Assembly (NCBI RefSeq): GCF_048771995.1
Contig: NC_133024.1
Coordinates: 7,514,001-7,578,000, forward strand
DNA: 64,000 nucleotides
Source of the DNA: Taeniopygia guttata
Lineage: Eukaryota > Chordata > Aves > Passeriformes > Estrildidae
Direction: 5' to 3'
Positions 55,001 through 64,000 of the stretch are shown here, piece by piece; position 1 is the stretch's first letter; each line of letters starts with the position of its first letter. The notes below the pieces were generated by a model. That model made no database searches. It was not told where the DNA came from and was given only the letters and a program-made list of their open reading frames with translations. Both the position numbers and the translations under genes were made by a program.

Positions 55001-58000
55001 ATGACCTATACATGTCCCATTCAAGCTCAGCCTGTCTCTGATTCTGTGAAACTACAGACCTGAAACCCCATTGGAGTTTAACACAAAGAATTCTTATCTT
55101 GCAGTGCTGGTCAGTTTGTTTGCTTTTGTCTTATCTTTGAGTACTATGTCCAGTTCTGGGCCCCTCACCACAAGAAGGACACTGAGGGCCTGGAGAGGCT
55201 CCATGGAAGGGCAATAAAGTTGGAGAACAATCCATGTGAGGAGCTGGGAGAAAAGGCAGATCAGGGATCAGCTTCTCACTCTGCACAACTCCCTGACAGG
55301 AGGATGGAGCCAGGTGTGGGTCAGGCTCTTCTCCCAGGCAAGCAGGGACAGGACAAGAGGAAATGGCCTCAAGCTGTGCCAGGGGACATTCAGGTTGGGC
55401 ATCAGGAAGAATTTCTTCACAGAAATGTCCAGCATTGGAACAGGCTGCCCAGGGGGGTGGTGGAGTCACCATCCTTGGAGGGGCTCCAGAAATGACTGGA
55501 CATGGTCTGGTTGACAAGGTGGGGATCTGGCACAGGCTGAACTCAATGACCTTGGAGGTATTCTCTAACCTAAGTTATTCTGTTCTATGATTCCATCTGA
55601 CTTCCTGGTTTCCCCAAGAAATTTTTTGTACCAAGGAGTATGGCCACATCGCTCCTTACCAAACTGCTCTGCAGCTTTGCTGGGGAGGTGTGTGGGTTAA
55701 TGCTGCCTGCATCGCTCTCCACAGCCTCAGCTCTCAGTTAAAAGTCTGACAAACTGTCTGACAAAGAGAACATTGCAAATGTTTTAGAAGAAATGGGAGC
55801 AATTAACTCCCTGAGCGTTTTGTTTGCTTGCTTGTTTTTTGCTTTGTTACTTTGTTTGTTGTTGGTTTTGTTTTATTTTTTTTTACTATATAATTTAGTT
55901 CTAGAAATCTGGAAAGCTTCTTTTCATTTTGCTGTGAGAAGAGGAAAACAGTGAGGACAGTCTGCTTCAGCTTTCAGAAACATGTGAAATGCTGGGCTTG
56001 AAAAACAAACAAGCAAGTAAAAGACCAATTATGTTTTTAAAGAATCTGAAAGCTTGATCCTGAAGGTTTGTGACAGGCTGAGTCTCTCTTGCATAAATGT
56101 AATTTTCTTCAGGAAAAAGGAAAAGAGAATTGCAGATTCTCTGCCCATTACCTACATTTTTTTCTGACTGCAGTCAGCTCAGGAGGTAGACTTGACTGAA
56201 CATTTTAAGGAAAAGATCCATCAAAGTACTTCAGCAGTATATTCACTGAAGCACATCTACTTTTCATAACAGCTGCATCTATCTAGTTCATAATAATTAT
56301 TGGGTCTGAGTTGGTCCTTCTATAGTTGAGGAAATCAGAAAGTCCTAATGTTCAGCTAGATCTTAGTTCCATGGAAAGCATTTGGTAACATAACCCCAAG
56401 AAGTTAAAGTTATTCAGTCACTCATTTCTACCATCATGTTCATCTTCACTGATGCTTGGTGTTTCCAAACAATTTGGTCAGTTACCACCAGTGCAGCAGT
56501 TTTGGCTCATAACCTTATAGAAGTACAGTTCTGGCAGGAGGAAAAATTGTTGATCCATGTTTCTTATGTCACATTGTCAGTCTTTCCTATGCAAAACCTC
56601 AGAGCTTCTCTAATTTTTTGTATTTAAATTTCTAAGCAGATTTTATAAAACCAGTGGAATGAGGGGTAAGAAGCTGGATGCACTTTTGGGATAGCTGCAA
56701 ATTTTTCCACATCTTTAATATTTCGCATTTATCCTATTCCTAGAAACTTAATATGATGACATGAAATCTAAAATTGTTTAGATTTTCAGAAGTTCTTCAG
56801 AGTTTCCCAATGAGATTCATGACCAATTCATATATCACTTCTATAAGTGTTCCTGCATATAAAAGTGTTGTTGTCCTCTAAAAAATTTGGTTTGTTTTTC
56901 ATCTTGATTGTTATTCCCTCTAGTATCTCTGATTTCATAATGTCAATGGCTTAAAAATATAGACTTAAAAAGTGAATTTTAGTAGTATTTTTCCTGCATT
57001 AGGGATAATTCAGTAAAATCTCAGATTCTCAGGAGAGATCAGCAACTGAACACCCTTTTTTTTGTTTGTTTTATTGATTAAAATTATCCTGAAATGTTTC
57101 TTCCTGGCTCTGCAATGCAGTGCAGTAACAAAAGGCTTCACAAAAGTACAGCTAGCAATTTCAGTGAAAGGGTCTCCAGAGAAATGTGAAGTCTGAACAG
57201 CAGCCACTAATAATGACTGGCATTGCTGTAAAGCAGCCACGTAGCACGTAGGGGTACAGAAAGGGAGGTTGGAGGCTGATCCCAGGAGGGGTTTCTGCAG
57301 ACTCTTTGCAGTTATTTTATGTCAGGATTATCATTTTGTGATTACTCACCTCACAGCATCACTACAGCACTGAGGGAGATTAATCAGAAAGTAATGAACT
57401 GGCCTTTGGCAGAGAGAGATCCCATCAAGTGGAATATGTGGGCTTGATTTGACCAGTTTGGGGAGCTTCTCCCTCAAATTCAAAGCTAACAGGATGAAGC
57501 CCTCATAATGTCCCATGTATGGAACATAAGTAAATAGAAGTGGACAGCAAGATACATGTTGGGGAAAGAGTAGAAGTAGCTCCTTCAAAGGATATCTCCC
57601 ATCTCCTTAGATGAACAACTGCAGCTTTTCTTTGGGCTCCAAGGATGAGGCAAAAATGTAATGACTTCCATGCCCATCCACCTTTGACCACAGCTGCTTT
57701 CTCCCTGCAAGGAGGAAGCACTAGGAGGTTCTCTAGGGAAAAAGGGCCAGTCCCTGCCCTCTTCCTGCTCATCCTTGACACACTAAGCACTGACTATTGC
57801 TAGTCTACCTAAGGACCTGATTGAATTTACTCACTGTCTCTTAAGAGATAAGGAACAAATAAAGGGGAACAATAAGAACAATCATAATAATAGAAGGCTG
57901 GAGCATCTCTCTTATGAGGAAAGGCTGAGGGAGTTGGGGCTGTTCTACCTCAAGAAGAGACAACTGAGAGGGAACCTCATCAGTGTCTGTCAGTGCCTGT

Positions 58001-61000
58001 GGGGAGGGGTCAGAGCAGGGACCAGGCTCTGCTCAGTGGTGTCCAGCAATGGGACAAGGGGCAATGGGCAGGAATTGATGCACAGGAAGATCCACCTGAA
58101 TATGGGGAAGAATTTCTTCACTGTGCAGTGACCAAACATGGGAACAGATCACCCAGAGGGGCTGTGGAATCTCCCTCACTGGAGATATTCCTGAAGTGTC
58201 TGGAAACCATCCTGTCCCATGGGCTCTAGGTTGATCCTGCTTGAGCAAGGAGGTTGGACCCATTGTGGTCCCTTCAAACCTGACCCATTCTGTGATTCTA
58301 AGATAAATAAATGAGCAAACACTTGTCGTTGATTTTATTAGAAAAGTATGCTTATCTTTTTTATTATTGTCCATACTATAAGATTCCTTTTAGAGCAGAT
58401 TATGTCTTACTTGTTAACAGCACCACTTTTTCGTAATATTCATTGATAACAAGCTGGGTGCTTTCCTTCTTCTCACACTGATTTTCTTCTTCTCATTGGT
58501 AAGGACAGGAAATATGTGAATTAAAATGGAGAAAAAAGTACCAATACCCAGCTCTAATGCTAATATAGAATAATAACTATCATTCATGGACCTTTTCTCT
58601 CTATGTATATAAAATCTTATGTGTTCTGTTTTCCTCTTAAAGATTGCAAAAGGGAATATGTTTCTATTTTGGCTCATGCATTAGGCTTGTTGGCAAAGTT
58701 CATTCTGCAGGCTTTATTTATGGTGTACAGCTGCCTGAAACAAAGCTTTACTTTTATTTTGTGTTTGCTACAGTGATAGGCAGAAAGAATATTACACTTA
58801 TAAAATGAACACACAAAGAGGCCCAATGTATTCTTTTGTATATAATTTCCCAGGGGAGGAATACGTTCAATAAAATTCCCATTTAATTTTCAATATGATT
58901 GGTTATTCGTAATTTGGACAGTCATTATAGGTATGATTTCATTTCTGAAATTAATTAAAAGCTCTCTATAATTTCTGATCATCTGCCTCAAATTGATGAA
59001 CTTGTCCTTACCTCTCCAGATACCACAGTGTATCATAGGGAAAAAAAAGTATTTTTAAGCCTCAGCATGTGTGTGGTACTGATTTTATCCTTATGTGAAA
59101 ACCCTATCATACTTTTTTTAACAGCTGAAGAGAAATCATTATTAGACAGAGTCTTAACATAATGTTCAAGAGTTGAAGCAAAACCTTCAGCAATTCTTCA
59201 GTGTCTGCTGAAATAAAAATCTCTACATGAATTATCATTTCCAATCTTGCTGAGGCTTAAAAGCATTCTTTTTTTTCTTTTTTTTTTTTTGGAGTGAAGA
59301 ATTTTCATAGAATGGAATAGCAACACCAAGGAAAAAAAAATTATTGAAAGCCCTTTGAAAAAATAGATTATGATAAATGAGATTTACCTCAGCTGAATGA
59401 ATTCAATAGCTGGAGGAAAACTGGGAGATCCACTTCTCTCTTCAAGTACTCAGTAATATATAAGGCAATGAACCAGGAAGCTCATAAAAGTAGAGATAAC
59501 AATAGTCGACCATGTCCTCTTTTGCATTTATTCACATGATACCAAATTGTCTCTGGTAGTACAAACACAGTTTTCTGATTTAAGGTAGTTGTAGATAAGA
59601 ACTGGTAAGGCAAGATCCTGTTTCCTTATAAAAGTATAGAGTAAAATGAAAGTATTGGATTACCTAAATCCAGTTGCTGTTTTTGAATTATTTGGATAGA
59701 TTTAGACTAGTTTGGATTAGCTGGATTGTGTCTAATTTAAAAATGAATTTTCTGTACTGCTTTTCTTCTCACATAGTACTTTGGGATCAAACAGTGATAA
59801 GAATTAGAAATGGGAGGAAGTTGATAGTGTATTTTATTTTGTCTTCCTATTGTTGCTTATAAAGCAGGTCCAAGGTAATCCATGTAAATCAATATCCACA
59901 TTTGGTCACCCACATTTTGGCTCCGATTCTGTTTTTCAAATGTCATTCTGACAAATGTTCATCATTATATCTTTACAGCTGCAGTTTGTGATGGAAAATT
60001 CATGTTGACTGGTACCTCTGGGTTTTTTCACTCTATGAATTATCCAAAGCCATATAATGAAAACATTGTTTGCCAGTGGATAATAGTGTAAGCCATTTTC
60101 CAATAATTTTGTAGCTAACATTTTTTTGATTATGAAGTGATCTTGTTTCCTGCACAATAGTCTTATGCTATTTGCTTTTATTCTCAAATACCCCAGCACA
60201 GAAAATATGTATTACCATTTTCTCCTGTGTGTTTATTTAACTTTTCTTTAAAAACTTTAATGCATAAGCTCCACAACTATATCAATAATTTTTCCACTTA
60301 CAAAAATTCTTAGATACAATTTTAAGAAATCTTGTATGTTATATACATCCAGAGGAACATAAGTGTAAGCTCAAAATAAATCACATAACTCAAAATAATT
60401 CCAAGATTTTTTTTCCCCAAAGGATTGTGTTAAATAGTAGCCTTCAGATAATGGCTTTATATGAGTAATATGATGTAATTCTTATTTAACAGAGTTCTCA
60501 AGAATTCCCTTGTCACTTAGGTGTAAAGGTTTCATATGTAAATTAAGAGTACCTGTGTAGCCATGTAATTTAGAAATATGTTTTAGAATTGCATAGTTAG
60601 CATTTTATGTAATAGCAGCAAATGCCTGTTAAGCCTTAGGCATAAGAAGTGGAATTTTCTTTTTTTATAAGGGATATATATCTACAGACAGGGACGATTC
60701 TTTGACTTTGACTCTCTACGTGCATTTCTTAGTCCAAGGGAAAAAAGATAGCCACACTATATGATGATAAAACTCATCTAAAACTACATATCTAAAAAAT
60801 TGGATGATCACAAGTTATACAGTCCTAAAAATCCCCCCTGTGATTGCTAATTCAGGTGTTACTGCTTTGAAAGGCAGTAATTCTTATTATGTTTTCACAA
60901 TAATGGCTGTTCTTTGATTCTGAGAAGTATTAATTTGGCAGAAGATTTCAAAGGAGATTAAGAAATTGGCTTTAAAATTGCAAAAGATTTGACCATCTCA

Positions 61001-63883
61001 TTCCAAAGGCTCCTTTGAAAGTGCTAGGCTTTGATTTTGTTCAGAACTTTCATCTTCACCTTGAAATCATGGTTTTCTTTCTGTTTAGTACATTTTTTCC
61101 TTCTCCTCCTCATTGATACTGTTCACCAGTAATTACTGACAGCACCTGGCTTTAAAACAGAGGTGTGTCCCAGGAAAAGAACAAGAATTTTTCCCTTCAG
61201 AATATGTCGGCCCTGTTCCTCATTTCATGGCATTGCAGAATTTGAGCCCAGTAAATAAACATGGCCCAAGTGTCCTCCTTCCTTCTAAACTTTTGGTGTT
61301 GCTCCAAGTGCTGCTATGGCTGCAGGAAGCATTGTATTAGGTAGATATCTATACCAGGTATGTAGCTAGTAAAAACTTCATTTTGGAAAGAATCATGAGC
61401 AATTGCAAATTATATGGTAGAGGTTCTGCATATATGTGCAATTACAGATTGAAAAATGACAAAAAAACAACCATCAGAATTTATTTTCCACTTAACTACT
61501 TTAAGAAATCAGGTAACACTGAGAGTAAAGCCCTAAGAAATTCAGTGGTGTTCCAATTTTTGTCTTTCTTTCAAAAAAAGTTGTTTCCATGAGGGAACTT
61601 TTGAGTTTTCCAGTAACATATGTTTTTTATTATCCCTATAAAAATGTGTTAAAAGTCAACCTATAATACATCCAATATTAGATTTTCTTGTGCCTGCCTT
61701 TGTCTAGAAATATTTCCCCATTACCTTCAGGAAGAGCTTTTACATTTTTATTCCCTTTAACTCCAAATGAAGATCCAATCTCCTCTCCTTAAAGAGCAAT
61801 ATGCTCAATATTTCTCCGAAAGTTTAGCTTCTTGAACCTTCCAACTATGTTTTACTCTTTTCTAACCAAAGCTATTTCTTCCATCTAGAGAAATATAAAA
61901 TTACAACAACAACCACAACAAATTTTAAAAGGCAAAATATCTAAGTATTTATTTCACACTTCTCTACTTATTATTATTGATAAGCACCAGCAGATTGCTG
62001 TTAAAAGCTTATTTTCTTTGAGTCTCTGAATTCTGGAAAAAAACCAACATGGTGGTAGCTAAGCTGGTAGTGTTTTAGAATCTGGACTACCATATGTGTC
62101 TAATGGGAGAACAAGTTAAATATAGATTATTCATAGAGCTTAATTGTAGCAAAATAAGGCCAAGAATTTTTACAACTTTACTTCAAGTGACTTCTGTCAT
62201 TTAACTTTGTGTGTGATGATTTGGATTTGTAACAATTTCCCAAAGAGTGGATTTGAGATCATCAAATCTGCAAGAAAATCCTCTTTTTGTCATAAGAGAC
62301 AGTGTTCTGGACTTCCAGGAAAGAGATTTTGATATCTTGCTGTTCATATTCATATCTTGATACTGTTCCTCTGGGTTTGGGAAGTCTACCTGAGCAGTGA
62401 GATATCTAAGAGGAATATGTATGGAAAAAATGATTGCTATGCAATGAGATGCAGAGGACAATAAAACCTGGCCAAAACCATCCAAAAAAACCCTTCTAGG
62501 ACTGATAATCACATTCTAGAGTTCAGAACATTCAGTTTCTACAGTAAAATTAATTACAGTGTGTAAAGGTGTGTGCACACTGTTACAAAGGGTTTACTCC
62601 CAATTCATTTGGCAATTTTACAAGTTAGAAAAATAGATCATCTTGATTAATATAATTTCATGTTGATTCTGAACTTTTCATTCAACCTCCAATGACTTCA
62701 ATGACTTTACTGAAGTCAAATAATAGATTTTCAGTTCTGAGTTTGTGTTTCTTTTGTTGCCTTAGAGTGCCTCAAGGGTTGTCCATTAAACTGAACTTCA
62801 CTTCTTTTGAAACACAACCATATGCAGATGTGCTGAGTATTTTTGAAGGATTAGGACAAAATAAGGTTTTAAGAGGTAAGTTTATTTTTCAGCTAATAAG
62901 ACTAAAATCTAAGTGGTAAAATAAGCATTTTGAGGTATCAAAAACTGCACATGTATATTTAGGAGAAAGACTGGATCTGCATAAAGTTACCCTGTTAGAC
63001 AATTAATCTGAATATACCTGTCTACCTTTTAATTTGACCAGAAAATACCTTTATACTTTATGAAATTTCTACTTGTTTTTTGAGATCTTATTTGAATGAT
63101 CTTGATAACTTCATCAGCCTCATGGTCCTGTGGGATCCATATTTCATTGGAAATATATTGTCAGAAGTTCCTGTAATATCACACAGTATCATAAAATGAA
63201 AGCATCTAAACTGAACTTGGGTGGGAAAATTGTTACAAAACGTCCCGAAAACCTTTACAAGTATGGCATTGTTTTCCTCAGATCTTGGAATACTGATGAT
63301 ACCATATCTCTGTCTCTATGTTCTACTCTGAAAACTGGGATTGTACCCATTTTTCACAAGACTCAGCCTATTCAGCTGAATTCCATCAGAAACTGAAAAC
63401 ATGTTCCAAAGATAGACTATAGGAAGTTAAGTATATCAGAAAGACATATTATTATTTATCCTTATTTTTGGAAATAGGTGGAGAATGAAAATGAGAATTG
63501 GTTAAAAGACTAGCTGATATCCATATTGGTGGATATGAGAGATGGAACATACAGAATATTTAAATGTTAGCCAAACAGTTAAATGCTTAAAGAGTTTGAA
63601 GCTATTGTAGCAGGATTGCAGTAAAACAGGAAAACCATCCCTTAAGACTAAATTAATACACTGTGCTTTTGTGACAACACTGGAAATTGTAATGTGCTTG
63701 TGATTATTTTCTCTCTGACTGAAAGGTTTTTTTATTTGTTTTCAGCTTCTCTGTCAGGGACCAATCTTGAAACAATTTACATTTTTTCTCATCAGGCTAC
63801 AGCACAATTTATGTCTGATTATTCAGAGAATTATAATGGCTTTAATGCAACATACACTGCATTTAATGAGAGTGAACTAAACA
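41644..63883 (+). CDS. TMPRSS15: TMPRSS15 (enteropeptidase), exons 1-12, 3' part outside window
   Basis: The gene encodes a type II membrane serine protease of the duodenal brush border that activates trypsinogen. The spliced frame join(41644-41788, 44317-44447, 44734-44801, 45604-45645, 47884-48026, 49767-49811, 52174-52215, 52561-52602, 54515-54634, 59979-60087, 62766-62875, 63746-63883) stays open for 378 residues with GT..AG at every junction. Order of parts: cytoplasmic tail 1-18, membrane anchor about 19-41, SEA domain about 54-175, Ser/Thr/Pro linker 177-220, LDLa 222-259, CUB 263-373. Residues such as SYEI, FKVLAFD, CDGxxNCPD, QGLSIKL and GFNATYTAFN match the mammalian protein as I recall it. 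The linker is about 30 residues longer than in human. MAM, CUB2, LDLa2, SRCR and the protease domain are missing only because the window ends. An in-frame TAA at 41617 precedes the ATG. Confidence 0.95.
44317..44447 (+). CDS. TMPRSS15: TMPRSS15 exon 2: start of SEA domain
   Basis: 131 nt, phase 1 in and phase 0 out (TTG|GTAAGA). Encodes residues 49-92, including GYVGIFKIASGTSF and SADFKVLAFDVEKL, which align with the human FKITSG and VDFKVLAFD segments. N76-S-S is a potential N-glycosylation site. The acceptor is TATCTAG after a T-rich tract. Confidence 0.95.
44734..44801 (+). CDS. TMPRSS15: TMPRSS15 exon 3: SEA domain
   Basis: 68 nt, phase 0 in and phase 2 out. Encodes IQNIFQESDLKYKFERCEIS and RF, matching human IDEIFLSSNLKNEYKNSRVL. 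The donor is AA|GTAGGTACA, where a second GT four bases downstream (GTACAG) overlaps the first. Use of the second would put TAG in frame. The first donor is required to keep the reading frame into exon 4. Confidence 0.9.
45604..45645 (+). CDS. TMPRSS15: TMPRSS15 exon 4: small SEA-domain exon
   Basis: 42 nt, phase 2 in and phase 2 out (ACCAG|GTAATT). Encodes KSEDGHGRLTSET and the first two bases of the following Ser. The piece lies where human has the short FENGS segment before the SEA cleavage site, so it is about nine residues longer here. Being symmetric in phase, it could be skipped without frame change. The evidence is phase continuity on both sides plus supply of the Ser of the SVVV motif, as sequence similarity over this exon alone is weak. 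Confidence 0.8.
47884..48026 (+). CDS. TMPRSS15: TMPRSS15 exon 5: C-terminal half of SEA domain
   Basis: 143 nt, phase 2 in and phase 1 out (ATCATAG|GTAATT). Encodes VVVIFTLYFTKMVTVEKIKN and, later, ALKIDVNSIQII, aligned with human IIVVFDLFFAQWVSDENVKE and FHIDLNSVDIL. With the Ser split across the exon 4 junction it forms T-S-V-V-V at the expected autoproteolysis position, where cleaving SEA domains have G-S. Confidence 0.95.
48700..48867 (+). pseudogene. Unidentified coding-like remnant in intron 5
   Basis: From an ATG at 48700 the frame reads about 55 codons, interrupted once, to a terminal TGA. It gives hydrophilic, acidic text such as FTEDEVKKQSEFFEAEVD and LTFEDVLELLLSKN. The composition looks more like protein than the AT-rich intron around it. 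I do not recognise the family. It may be the tail of a decayed retrocopy or chance. No poly-A tail or flanking duplication was seen. Confidence 0.25.
49767..49811 (+). CDS. TMPRSS15: TMPRSS15 exon 6: Ser/Thr linker mini-exon
   Basis: 45 nt, phase 1 in and out, with strong signals (CTTTCTTCCAG and TCAG|GTAAGT). Encodes EAAENPTTMMPLTSS of the stem between the SEA and LDLa domains. It is the first of three like-sized, like-phased Thr/Ser/Pro-rich exons. The composition suggests O-glycosylation of the stem. Confidence 0.85.
51208..51289. repeat. (TA)/(TG) compound microsatellite in intron 6
   Basis: An AT-alternating stretch passes directly into interrupted TG repeats. It is a compound simple repeat in the TMPRSS15 intron and probably polymorphic in length. 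Confidence 0.92.
51695..51739 (+). pseudogene. TMPRSS15: Decayed TMPRSS15 linker mini-exon
   Basis: After CCTGCAG, 45 nt in the correct phase 1-1 frame would read GTGSSSQLKTSSSYS and end TCAG, like exons 6 and 7. In place of a donor GT the next bases are ATGTTT, and the frame soon reaches TGA. Length, phase, Ser/Thr content and the starting GT(A/T)CAGGA shared with exon 8 suggest an extra copy of the mini-exon that lost its 5' splice site. This is inference; the copy could be chance. Confidence 0.4.
51988..52032. repeat. (TA)22 microsatellite in intron 6
   Basis: 45 bases of perfect alternating T and A, about 140 bases upstream of exon 7. It is prone to cruciform extrusion and to length change. 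Confidence 0.95.
52174..52215 (+). CDS. TMPRSS15: TMPRSS15 exon 7: Ser/Thr linker mini-exon
   Basis: 42 nt, phase 1 in and out. Encodes DPTSLTTSSLTPTS after the split Asp codon. The acceptor TTTCTTGTTTCAACAG is strong. The donor TTCAG|GTCAGA is suboptimal at +3 (C instead of A or G), so partial skipping is conceivable and would keep frame. Assignment rests on phase, composition and position. Confidence 0.78.
52561..52602 (+). CDS. TMPRSS15: TMPRSS15 exon 8: Ser/Thr linker mini-exon
   Basis: 42 nt, phase 1 in and out, flanked by TTTGTCCAG and GTGAGT. Encodes the split Gly, then SGQVTTSKSSTTV, and the first base of the Ala before the LDLa repeat. Intron 7 is only 345 bases, which fits recent tandem origin with exon 7. 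Confidence 0.82.
54515..54634 (+). CDS. TMPRSS15: TMPRSS15 exon 9: LDL-receptor class A repeat
   Basis: 120 nt, phase 1 in and out (ATGTG|GTAAGA). A complete LDLa module lies in a single exon, residues 220-259. It has six cysteines in the canonical spacing (C222, then the ELC, ATC, FFC, LNC and KRC cysteines). The calcium-binding block CDGVLNCPDASDE matches human CDGEVNCPDGSDE. LDLa repeats fold around calcium and usually mediate ligand binding or stem structure. Confidence 0.97.
54992..55050 (+). mobile_element. CR1 LINE tail scrap in intron 9
   Basis: CAGACCAGATGACCTATACA, then CCCATTCAAGCTCAGCCTG and TCTCTGATTCTGTGAA, match the last 60 bases of a CR1 in sense orientation. It lies about 90 bases before a larger CR1 copy of the same orientation. 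Confidence 0.7.
55138..55595 (+). mobile_element. CR1 LINE 3' fragment in intron 9
   Basis: Starts GAGTACTATGTCCAGTTCTG and continues through AAGGACACTGAGGGCCTGG, GGACAGGACAAGAGGAAATG, GGAAGAATTTCTTCACAGAA and GACAAGGTGGGGATCTGGC, ending ATTCTGTTCTATGATTCC. It is well preserved and sense-oriented with the host gene. The open frames on both strands inside it are repeat shadows. Confidence 0.95.
57895..58301 (+). mobile_element. CR1 LINE 3' fragment in intron 9
   Basis: Contains GGCTGGAGCATCTCTCTTAT, GAGGAAAGGCTGAGGGAG, GGGACAAGGGGCAATGGG and GGAAGAATTTCTTCACTGTG, and the tail CCCATTCTGTGATTCTAAG. It differs in its internal blocks from the copy at 55138, so it is probably a different CR1 subfamily. 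Confidence 0.95.
59979..60087 (+). CDS. TMPRSS15: TMPRSS15 exon 10: first part of CUB domain
   Basis: 109 nt, phase 1 in and phase 2 out (ATAATAGT|GTAAGC). Encodes AAVCDGKFMLTGTSGFF and then HSMNYPKPYNENIVCQWII, aligned with human ATVCDGRFLLTGSSGSF and VVCQWII. Contains the first CUB cysteine pair (VCDG and VCQW). Confidence 0.96.
62766..62875 (+). CDS. TMPRSS15: TMPRSS15 exon 11: middle of CUB domain
   Basis: 110 nt, phase 2 in and phase 1 out (AGAG|GTAAGT). Encodes VPQGLSIKLNFTSFE and ADVLSIFEGLGQNKVLR. These match human VNQGLSIKLSFDDF and TDILDIYEGVGSSKILR. N306-F-T is a potential N-glycosylation site. Confidence 0.96.
63746..63883 (+). CDS. TMPRSS15: TMPRSS15 exon 12: end of CUB domain
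   Basis: 138 nt, phase 1 in and out (AAACA|GTAAGT). Encodes ASLSGTNLETIYIFSHQATA and ends NGFNATYTAFNESELN, matching human VGFNATYTAFNSSELN. Sequons are N366-A-T and N373-E-S. In mammals the next exon begins the MAM domain, which lies outside this window. Confidence 0.96.
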
Positions 63884-63893
63884 GTAAGTGCTA

Positions 63894-63909
63894 TGTGTGT
63901 GTGTGTGTG
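63894..63909. repeat. (TG)8 directly after the exon 12 donor
   Basis: Eight TG units start 10 bases after the end of exon 12 and are followed by further GT-rich sequence. UG repeats near donors are known binding sites for TDP-43 and CELF proteins. An effect here is only inferred. Confidence 0.9.
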
Positions 63910-64000
63910 AGAGGGTGTGTTTGGGTTTTGTGTTTCTTTTTTATCCCAAAATTTTGGTGAATCTACATTTTCAGTTTGAGAAAATGGAGGTGGAAAGGGA

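Noticed and set aside
55131-55517. Long open frames on both strands, Pro/Cys-rich on minus
   Set aside because: All lie within the GC-richer CR1 copy and are repeat shadows.

Overview
The window is vertebrate nuclear DNA, almost certainly from a bird and plausibly a passerine. It is AT-rich, carries many 5'-truncated CR1 LINE copies in both orientations, and has fragments that look like avian endogenous-retrovirus LTRs. No mammalian L1 or Alu was seen. The one protein-coding gene I can support is an ortholog of TMPRSS15 (enteropeptidase, also called enterokinase), on the + strand. It occupies the right third of the window and runs off the right edge.

Layout: positions 1 to about 41.5 kb hold no recognisable gene. 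This stretch is unique AT-rich sequence, homopolymer tracts, eight CR1 pieces and two or three LTR-like fragments. It fits the gene-poor region that lies upstream of TMPRSS15 in mammals. A TATA-like box lies at 41555-41561 and the start codon at 41644.

Twelve coding exons follow between 41644 and 63883, and all splice phases agree. They encode the first 378 residues: a short cytoplasmic tail, the type II signal anchor, the SEA domain, a Ser/Thr/Pro-rich linker, the first LDL-receptor class A repeat and the first CUB domain. The MAM, second CUB, second LDLa, SRCR and trypsin-like protease domains must lie beyond position 64000. Introns hold three more CR1 pieces and several AT and GT microsatellites.

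The gene's known role in vertebrates is as a brush-border protease of the proximal small intestine that converts trypsinogen to trypsin. The part seen here is the membrane anchor and the start of the recognition and targeting stem. The most interesting points are local. The stem linker is built from three small phase 1-1 exons (45, 42 and 42 nt), and what looks like a fourth decayed copy sits in intron 6. The SEA cleavage motif is changed. Exon 3 has an overlapping tandem splice donor. I found no evidence of a new multi-gene system, CRISPR array or prokaryotic operon.
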